NCBI GenBank assembly: GCA_030609665.1
Contig: JAUWBW010000045.1
Location: 1 to 11,034, forward strand
DNA from: Methanosarcinaceae archaeon
Lineage (GTDB): Archaea; Halobacteriota; Methanosarcinia; Methanosarcinales; Methanosarcinaceae
DNA length: 11,034 nucleotides
Direction: 5' to 3'
The translations under genes and the position numbers were made by a program. This document shows positions 6,695-11,034 of this stretch, piece by piece. Every line of letters begins with the position of its first letter. The first letter of the stretch is position 1. The notes under the pieces are model-generated. The model was not told the DNA's origin. It made no database searches and saw nothing but the letters and a program-made list of their open reading frames with translations.

Positions 6695-6716
6695 TTCCTA
6701 TTAGTACAATAGGAAT
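6694..6716. promoter_or_regulatory. Operator-like perfect palindrome of the vapBC-like operon
   Basis: ATTCCTATT (6694-6702) and AATAGGAAT (6708-6716) form a perfect 9-bp inverted repeat with a 5-nt spacer. It abuts the TATA box and covers the predicted start site, so a bound protein would block transcription. Antitoxins commonly repress their own operons through such sites, so the AbrB-fold antitoxin encoded just downstream, alone or with its toxin, is the obvious candidate. Binding itself is inferred. Confidence 0.65.
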
Positions 6717-6727
6717 ATGGTGATGAA

Positions 6728-6973
6728 ATGAAAGTGAAAGTAGCAAGACGGCATCAAATCACAATCCCTGAAGATATTCGTAGGAAAGCCAAGATCGGTG
6801 TAGGTGACACCGTAGATGTATCATACGAAAACGGAAATATTCGAGTTGAAAAGGTTGATGAGGATTGGGAAAATGTCATGAAAGCAACACACGGTGCATG
6901 GCGTAAGCATCCACAATTTGAAGACATGGATAATGCAGTTGAAATTGTAAACTGGATGCGTGGAAAAGTATGA
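6728..6973 (+). CDS. AbrB/SpoVT-fold antitoxin (VapB-like)
   Basis: 81-residue DNA-binding antitoxin. Residues 1-46 are a classical AbrB swapped-hairpin domain: MKVKVARRHQITIPEDIRRK, then IGVGDTVDVSYENGNIRVEKV. The remaining 35 residues, with W48, W58 and W77, form the likely toxin-binding tail. It should neutralise the PIN protein encoded next and repress the operon at the palindrome at 6694-6716. The ATG follows GGTGA (6719-6723); two nearby upstream ATGs are out of frame. It overlaps the toxin gene by 4 nt (ATGA), the usual translational coupling of such pairs. The module sits between inverted IS-end-like repeats and inside a direct repeat of ATPase DNA. Confidence 0.88.
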   Translation: MKVKVARRHQITIPEDIRRKAKIGVGDTVDVSYENGNIRVEKVDEDWENVMKATHGAWRKHPQFEDMDNAVEIVNWMRGKV

Positions 6974-7410
6974 AGTTATCATTAGACACGAATCTGATCA
7001 TAAGCCATTTCAAGGGGGATACATTTTCAGATGATACAGATCGTTTCTTTGGTTGGGTAAGAAATAGCGGACATGAAATGTATATTGTCGATATTGTTTA
7101 TTCGGAACTTTATACCGGAGTCTATTTGTCACAGGATCCGGTACTTGAGGAGAGGCTAATACAACAATTCCTGGCTGTGAATGAGGTTGAAGTAAAACAC
7201 GTATCCTCCAAAATATCAAAGCGTGCCGGTGAACTCTATGCAAAGCATTTACAAAAGAACAAGAGACCACTAAAAAGGATACTGCCGGATTTTTTAATTG
7301 GGGCACATTCTGAACACCAGAGCGATATTCTTGTCACATGGAATCCATCCGATTATAATTTAAATATAGATGTTATGACCCCAGTAGAGGTTATGGATCA
7401 AGTAGAGTGA
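6970..7410 (+). CDS. PIN-domain toxin (VapC-like ribonuclease)
   Basis: 146-residue PIN-domain protein, the expected size for VapC toxins, which cleave RNA (often tRNA or rRNA) with metal ions. The acidic active-site residues are visible: D6 in SLDTN at the N-terminus, E46 in YSELYTG, D107 in LPDFLIGAHS, and an N125/D128 pair in TWNPSDY near the position of the fourth acidic residue. The target RNA cannot be predicted. The start ATG overlaps the antitoxin stop. The gene ends just before the right inverted repeat, so the pair exactly fills the space between the two repeats. No signal peptide or membrane segment is seen. Confidence 0.9.
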   Translation: MKLSLDTNLIISHFKGDTFSDDTDRFFGWVRNSGHEMYIVDIVYSELYTGVYLSQDPVLEERLIQQFLAVNEVEVKHVSSKISKRAGELYAKHLQKNKRPLKRILPDFLIGAHSEHQSDILVTWNPSDYNLNIDVMTPVEVMDQVE

Positions 7411-7425
7411 AATTTTAACTGGATT

Positions 7426-7475
7426 AAGCAGGAAGCCCCTTCCTCGTCGTATGGCGGTAGGGAGGGGTAGCTCAC
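7426..7475. mobile_element. IS200/IS605-like end remnant, right inverted repeat
   Basis: This is the inverted partner of 6625-6674. It is the better preserved copy: CCCCTTCCT (7436-7444) pairs with AGGGAGGGG (7459-7467) in a 9-bp stem with one G-T pair and a 14-nt loop. Such GC-rich hairpins are usual at the ends of IS200/IS605-family elements and in the omega-RNA region of tnpB. As a transcribed hairpin it might also end or stabilise the vapBC transcript. No transposase is linked to it. Confidence 0.5.
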
Positions 7476-7512
7476 GAAGTCTTTTATTGATTTAACTGTC
7501 CCAAATAAACAT

Positions 7513-7830
7513 AAATAATAGCTCCGCCTATTATCCTAACACTAAGGCAATCCTATATATAGTCCAGCCTATTATAGTATATATTTATGATAAGACCTTT
7601 CGTCTATGGGAAACCTGTAACAAAACCCTATTTTGTTGATCGGGAAAAGGAAACTGAGTTAATCCTTGACCAGATCAGAAGCGTAAAACACGGGGCCAGT
7701 ACGAACCTTGCTGTATCTGGACCAGGGCGCGTTGGGAAGACATCCATTATCAAAAATGTGATGCTGGAGTTTGAAGACGATAAAGAGATCATCCCGATAT
7801 TCATAGACTGCCTTTCAATGCCATCCATGC
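7513..7830 (+). repeat. Direct repeat, copy 2: ATPase promoter plus 5' coding part
   Basis: Second copy of the segment at 6261-6575, offset by 1252 nt up to a 3-nt insertion in the coding part. It continues without break into a full-length ATPase gene, so this copy is the intact parent or a gene-converted partner. The two copies enclose the IS-end remnants and the vapBC-like pair. Confidence 0.9.
7523..7575 (+). promoter_or_regulatory. TATA box with flanking operator-like motifs (intact ATPase)
   Basis: CTATATATAG at 7553-7562 lies about 29 nt before the ATG at 7587, predicting a leaderless transcript; there is no Shine-Dalgarno. The downstream CCAGCCTATTAT is identical to copy 1, and the upstream one keeps GCCTATTAT with two changes before it. 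The inverted repeat ATAATAG/CTATTAT around the upstream motif is kept although its 6-nt centre has changed, which hints that the arms matter. Confidence 0.5.
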
Positions 7831-8765
7831 GTCGCCTCTCGAATGTCATAGCCGAAGATGCAAAGGCATCCTACGTCGAAAAGACCGGCGATACAAACTA
7901 TGCCCGGAAGATAAACGATCTCATAAAAAAGAGCGTGGGAGAGATTATATCTAAAGTGGCTGAACTTGATGTATCCGTGTCATCCTATCTCTCGATCAAA
8001 ATAAGTTTACAGGAACCGGAAACAGATGAAGATGTAATTTTTGAGAATGCTTTGAACTATCTTGAACAGCTCGGAAAAAGCAAAAATGTATATTTTGCAG
8101 TATTTCTTGATGAATTTTCGGAGATCGCAGAAAAATGGGGCGACGAATTCATCAAACAATTCAGGACCATCGTTCAGCAGCAAACAAGGACCATGTACGT
8201 TTTATCAAGTTCTGCGATGACGTTTATGAACGATCTCGTATACAGCAGTCGCAGTCCTTTTTACAGACAGTTAAAACCGATACCAATCGGTCCACTTCCA
8301 CAGGACATTGCAAAAACCTATGTAACAGATCGGTTCAGCCTTGTCGGATATTCGATCACTGATGAGGCACTAAAACTTATGCTAAAGCTTACCAATTGCC
8401 TGCCTGACTATATTCAGCGTATGGGTGATATGATGCTTGATATTTCCGAGGATATGGTGATCGAGGAGAGTCATGTAAAACAAGCCTATGAAGACGTTTT
8501 CATAACACTTGATCCGACCTTCAATTTACTTTTCACAAAACTGAGTGAAAATTCAACCAAATATCCCGATATAGTTGTGGCATCTGCCAGATTCAGCAAA
8601 CCGTCATTGATCGCTCATGATGCCGGTATACCTGTCACGTCATTGTATTATTATATGCCCTACCTGATCAATATCGGGATCATCGAGAGAGTGAAAAAAG
8701 GTCAGTATCGGCTCATTGATCCAATATTCAGGGATTGGGTAAGGAATAAGTTCAGGTTGGATTGA
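7587..8765 (+). CDS. Archaeal ATPase_2 (PF01637-type) STAND-like NTPase with C-terminal winged helix
   Basis: 392-residue P-loop NTPase of the archaeal ATPase family. The N-terminus has the family's F-V-D/N-R-E entry (YFVDREKE, 15-22), the P-loop GPGRVGKTS at 45-53, Walker B AVFLDEF at 171-177 (D175, E176), and a sensor-like strand YVLSSSAM at 204-211. The region after 225 (FYRQLKPIPIGPLP) is the usual lid start. Residues about 330-375 form a winged-helix domain, followed by the typical tail LIDPIFRDWV (376-385). Length and domain order are normal, so it should be functional. The cellular role of this expanded archaeal family is poorly known; some members are linked to DNA or signalling. The ATG is taken as a leaderless start from the TATA position. 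Its winged helix could bind the repeated promoter motif, which is speculation. It is a duplicate of the truncated gene at 6335. Confidence 0.88.
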   Translation: MIRPFVYGKPVTKPYFVDREKETELILDQIRSVKHGASTNLAVSGPGRVGKTSIIKNVMLEFEDDKEIIPIFIDCLSMPSMRRLSNVIAEDAKASYVEKTGDTNYARKINDLIKKSVGEIISKVAELDVSVSSYLSIKISLQEPETDEDVIFENALNYLEQLGKSKNVYFAVFLDEFSEIAEKWGDEFIKQFRTIVQQQTRTMYVLSSSAMTFMNDLVYSSRSPFYRQLKPIPIGPLPQDIAKTYVTDRFSLVGYSITDEALKLMLKLTNCLPDYIQRMGDMMLDISEDMVIEESHVKQAYEDVFITLDPTFNLLFTKLSENSTKYPDIVVASARFSKPSLIAHDAGIPVTSLYYYMPYLINIGIIERVKKGQYRLIDPIFRDWVRNKFRLD

Positions 8766-8837
8766 GGTTTGTGTATTTTAATTTGAAGCTAAAAACAATA
8801 TTACAACCAACCAATGCAGGTTCAGTCCATTCGAGAT

Positions 8838-9017
8838 TCATTGCGGAAGAAACCTCTTTTTCACATCTTCGTGGGATATCACACGTCCATCTTCAGTAGC
8901 TTCCAAAGCAGTTGCCAATTTCTTTTTGACGTATAACTCGTACATAATGTCATCCCATGTTGAATGATTTGGCATTTTGTTGATGAGATTTATTGCATCT
9001 TCTTTAATGATGTACAT
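8838..9017 (-). CDS. Small putative antitoxin-like protein (59 residues)
   Basis: A short ORF read from ATG at 9017 to TGA at 8838. It starts MYIIKEDAINLINKMPNHST and continues WDDIMYELYVKKKLATALEA, then a segment with GRVISHEDVKKRF and ends LPQ. The WDDIMYE-[LI]-YV block followed by a GR-V-[SH]-HE-[DE]-VK-[KR]-RF tail is one I associate with small antitoxin-like proteins found beside RelE/ParE-type toxins. GAGGT (ACCTC at 9024-9028 on the + strand) sits at a proper distance before the ATG, which supports a real gene. No toxin ORF flanks it on either side, so it appears to be an orphan. No DNA-binding fold can be seen with confidence in so short a protein. The function is inferred from motif resemblance only. 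Confidence 0.72.
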   Translation of the reverse strand: MYIIKEDAINLINKMPNHSTWDDIMYELYVKKKLATALEATEDGRVISHEDVKKRFLPQ

Positions 9018-9033
9018 GTTTTTACCTCAGTAA

Positions 9034-9240
9034 AACCCAATATGCACAATTTTCAAAGATTGGGTGACCGGAAAAATAACTATAAAGAGTACAGGTGATG
9101 AGTTTCTCAAGTTAATTAGTCTTCAATCGCAGCAGAAAGCGATATTGGAGTTGTTTCAAAGCGAGAACATTGTAAATATTGTCATCAAAAGAATTAAGAA
9201 GCGGGCCAGAAGGGATTTGAACCCCTGGCCGATGGATTAA
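9034..9240 (+). pseudogene. Possible ATPase 3' remnant, open frame without a good start
   Basis: The + strand frame is open from 9034 to TAA at 9238-9240, with only a GTG (9064) as possible start and no Shine-Dalgarno. Near its beginning it reads FKDWVTGK, which resembles the FRDWVRNK tail of the neighbouring ATPase, and the DNA around it (TTCAAAGATTGGGT) resembles TTCAGGGATTGGGT there. It runs antisense into the tRNA-Lys gene, so the last part is certainly not coding. It could be a decayed ATPase end or chance. Confidence 0.2.
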
Positions 9241-9275
9241 GAGTCCACCGCTCTGCCTGACTAAGCCACTGGCCC
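9202..9275 (-). tRNA. tRNA-Lys (anticodon CUU)
   Basis: A 74-nt cloverleaf reads on the - strand. The 7-bp acceptor stem GGGCCAG/CTGGCCC closes perfectly, the D arm is GCTT/GAGC, and the anticodon arm GTGGA-CTCTTAA-TCCAT places CTT at positions 34-36, which decodes AAG. The T arm AGGGG-TTCAAAT-CCCTT has the usual TTC. The variable loop is 5 nt and the discriminator is G. CCA is not encoded, as is common in archaea. No intron is present. Confidence 0.96.
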
Positions 9276-9283
9276 GCAATGAT

Positions 9284-9311
9284 AATCTTCAATTATCAAT
9301 CTTCAATTATC
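9284..9311. repeat. Tandem 14-nt repeat upstream of tRNA-Lys
   Basis: AATCTTCAATTATC is present twice in perfect tandem, at 9284-9297 and 9298-9311. On the - strand this lies 9-36 nt upstream of the mature tRNA 5' end, just where its promoter should be, so the duplication may have doubled or shifted a TATA-like GATAATTG element. Confidence 0.7.
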
Positions 9312-9384
9312 GATTTTGAACGGTAAGGAAGGGTTGAACGACTCTTTAACGTAGTGTCATAATATATACGTTTCGGGTGGGCGT

Positions 9385-9416
9385 GAGTGACTTTTTATTA
9401 TTTTCACTCCTCACTC
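9385..9416. repeat. Inverted repeat at the end of the HerA-like gene
   Basis: GAGTGA (9385-9390) can pair with TCACTC at 9404-9409, and the same TCACTC recurs at 9411-9416 over the stop codon of the HerA-like gene. The loop is T-rich on the + strand. On the - strand, the direction of the gene, no T-run follows, so it is not called a terminator. Confidence 0.35.
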
Positions 9417-11034
9417 ATGATTGACCACACACTTCGAAAGCCCCATAACCTCTACCATATCACTGTTATCAGGACTATGCACGATCATTTGCCCTTTCTT
9501 CAAATAAGGTATCCGCTTCTCATACTCCTTCTGAACCTTCAGGGCACTGATCGCCGCATCGTTGGTCAGGTTCAATATCACACGGGTATTGACCTGTTTG
9601 AACACCGTATCATCAATGTCCTGCGGGTCCTGTGTTATCAAAAACAAACCCAGTCCTTCCTTTCTGCCCTGACGCGCCGCATCCGCAAACTTTGAGACTA
9701 TCTTCTTCGAATGTTCCCCCGATGCTTTTGAAAGATACCGATGCGCCTCATCCAGTGCAAGTATGATCGGCGTATCCTTGACAGCCACATCACCCGAAGT
9801 ACTCAGTTTGTTATCCACCACCAGCGTCATCAACGTAAGCACGATCAGGTCGCGTATCCGCGATGAACTGATATATTCAGTCGGGAACACACTCACCTGT
9901 CCCGGGCTGAACACTTTTCCAAGTATTTCCGTGATCGGAGTCGCAGGCTGGTCGAACACCTTCCTGAGTGCAGGATTCCTCACCCTTCTAACAATTCCGT
10001 CATACGAAGCCTCATGTATCTTATTACTGTCAACATAGGTCATCCGTGTGCCTTCATCATCAATGTGGTCTACGAATTCTCCATAGGTATGGCTGCCGCC
10101 CCGCTTGAAATAATCCTCAACCAAAAGTTCAAGTCCGGTATATTGCAGTTCAGTCATTCCCACAGGCGTAATAAGCCACAGGTTATTTCTCACAAGTTCA
10201 AAAGGAATGGTAAATTCCACCTGCTCAGCCCGTGATTTTCCATCATAAGAATGACCTGCCACCTTTGCCACAAACGTCTTGGTATTGGCACACCGCCCGA
10301 AATCCACATCCTCCGACTTGAAATTAAACTCATCACCCGCCGCAAGATCAGGGTTATCCTCAAACATCTGGGAATACTCATCCTGCGGGTCCATGATAAC
10401 AAGACACGGATTCCTGTTCTTGCTCTTATCACTCCGCAACTGATACCTGTTATCCTCGTTCATGAACTGGCGGAGTATGTTCTTTGTCAAAAACGTTTTT
10501 CCCGTACCCGTACTCCCGCAAACCAGCATGTGCCGGAACACCAGTGGATCGCCCATGGAATGATCATTCCTCATATAATAGGGTACAGTAGGTGGCACTG
10601 CATGTGTCCTAACAACCTCGCCACCAACACTCAGGTGTCCCAAAAAAATACCTTCTTTCGGGATATTGAGCCCTGTCTGTATCTTGCTCTTGTCTGTTAC
10701 AGGCAAAATCTGAGTATTCGGACGTGGTATCCGATCAGCCATCCTGCGCACAAGCTCAGATTCGCTGTCGCTACCGCTTCCGTGTTCATAGAGGATGCAT
10801 ATCGGGTCAAGGAGTGCAAGGAACTTGTAATCCACCTCTGACGTCGTGTTGGACTTCAGCATCCTTCGCGAGTGTATCTCTGTTGCATCATCGACCTCGA
10901 ATTCCTGCAGATACTGCAATTTCCAGATGCGTGCAAACAAATCCTCATCACCGTACGGCACCATCACATACGTACCAAGGCGCACATCCTGACGGCGTTC
11001 CGTTGCAATATACCCTGTGATGCGTGCACCGGAT
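9411..11034 (-). CDS. HerA-like hexameric ATPase/translocase (N-terminus outside window)
   Basis: About 540 residues are visible and the frame is still open at the window edge; a GTG at 10985 is not taken as the start, because the upstream in-frame residues (ARITGYIATERRQDVRLGTY) continue a HAS-barrel-like N-terminus. HerA-family ATPases form hexameric rings that move along DNA, often with the nuclease NurA in end resection beside Mre11-Rad50. Visible motifs are P-loop GSTGTGKT (10494-10517), Walker B ILALDEAH (9741-9764), and the late RQGRKEGLGLFLITQDP and NTRVILNLTND segments expected for the sensor and arginine-finger regions. The length is normal for HerA, so only a few N-terminal residues should be missing. 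No NurA gene is in the window. A broader DUF87-type translocase role remains possible. Composition matches prf1 and argS. Confidence 0.85.
   Translation of the reverse strand, partial: SGARITGYIATERRQDVRLGTYVMVPYGDEDLFARIWKLQYLQEFEVDDATEIHSRRMLKSNTTSEVDYKFLALLDPICILYEHGSGSDSESELVRRMADRIPRPNTQILPVTDKSKIQTGLNIPKEGIFLGHLSVGGEVVRTHAVPPTVPYYMRNDHSMGDPLVFRHMLVCGSTGTGKTFLTKNILRQFMNEDNRYQLRSDKSKNRNPCLVIMDPQDEYSQMFEDNPDLAAGDEFNFKSEDVDFGRCANTKTFVAKVAGHSYDGKSRAEQVEFTIPFELVRNNLWLITPVGMTELQYTGLELLVEDYFKRGGSHTYGEFVDHIDDEGTRMTYVDSNKIHEASYDGIVRRVRNPALRKVFDQPATPITEILGKVFSPGQVSVFPTEYISSSRIRDLIVLTLMTLVVDNKLSTSGDVAVKDTPIILALDEAHRYLSKASGEHSKKIVSKFADAARQGRKEGLGLFLITQDPQDIDDTVFKQVNTRVILNLTNDAAISALKVQKEYEKRIPYLKKGQMIVHSPDNSDMVEVMGLSKCVVNHE

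Noticed and set aside
6261..7830. CRISPR array or other regularly spaced repeat array
   Set aside because: Only two copies of a long direct repeat exist, and they carry promoter and coding sequence. No short repeat with regular unique spacers is present anywhere in the window.
8135..8362. 75-codon + strand open frame inside the intact ATPase
   Set aside because: It overlaps the ATPase in another frame and has no ribosome site or recognisable motif.
10251..10841. Open frame of 196 codons on the + strand
   Set aside because: It is antisense to the HerA-like ATPase with its clear P-loop; the translation has no family features and no ribosome site.
10983..10985. GTG as the start codon of the HerA-like gene
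   Set aside because: The frame stays open to the window edge and the upstream residues (ARITGYIATERRQDVRLG) fit the N-terminal barrel of the family, so the true start is outside the window.

Overview
The window looks like the chromosome of a methanogenic or methanotrophic euryarchaeon, most likely of the Methanosarcinales. It carries an archaeal-type release factor aRF1, an archaeal-style argS, a HerA-family ATPase, PF01637-type archaeal ATPases, a CCA-less tRNA-Lys and TATA-box promoters. The lineage is inferred from gene content and style, not from a search.

Layout. (1) 170-3158 is a housekeeping pair on the + strand: prf1 (aRF1) and argS, the latter starting at TTG behind a strong Shine-Dalgarno. 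(2) 3262-6150 is a sharply AT-rich three-gene operon: a SMEK-domain protein with a C-terminal ABC-3C domain, an 75-residue middle component (MC6-like), and a DUF2326/SMC-like ABC ATPase with a long coiled coil. This is a complete ABC three-component (ABC-3C) predicted conflict/defence system, probably acquired horizontally. Its overlapping reading frames suggest coupled translation. (3) 6261-7830 is a rearranged block. A truncated copy of an archaeal ATPase_2 gene (promoter plus about 80 codons) is followed by 50-nt inverted repeats resembling IS200/IS605-type ends. These enclose a VapBC-like toxin-antitoxin pair (AbrB-fold antitoxin, PIN toxin). A second, intact copy of the ATPase promoter and gene follows (7513-8765). 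(4) 8838-9275, - strand: a 59-residue protein resembling small antitoxins, with no visible toxin partner, and tRNA-Lys(CUU). (5) 9411-11034, - strand: a nearly complete HerA-like ATPase whose N-terminus runs off the window.

How it fits together. Core translation genes (prf1, argS, tRNA-Lys) and the HerA-like ATPase flank about 6 kb of accessory DNA holding an ABC-3C system, a toxin-antitoxin module, duplicated ATPase DNA and IS remnants. That is the pattern of a small defence/mobile-DNA hotspot. The most interesting items are the archaeal SMEK/MC6/DUF2326 system, the repeat architecture around vapBC, a perfect operator-like palindrome at the vapBC promoter, and a repeated motif around the TATA box of the ATPase genes.
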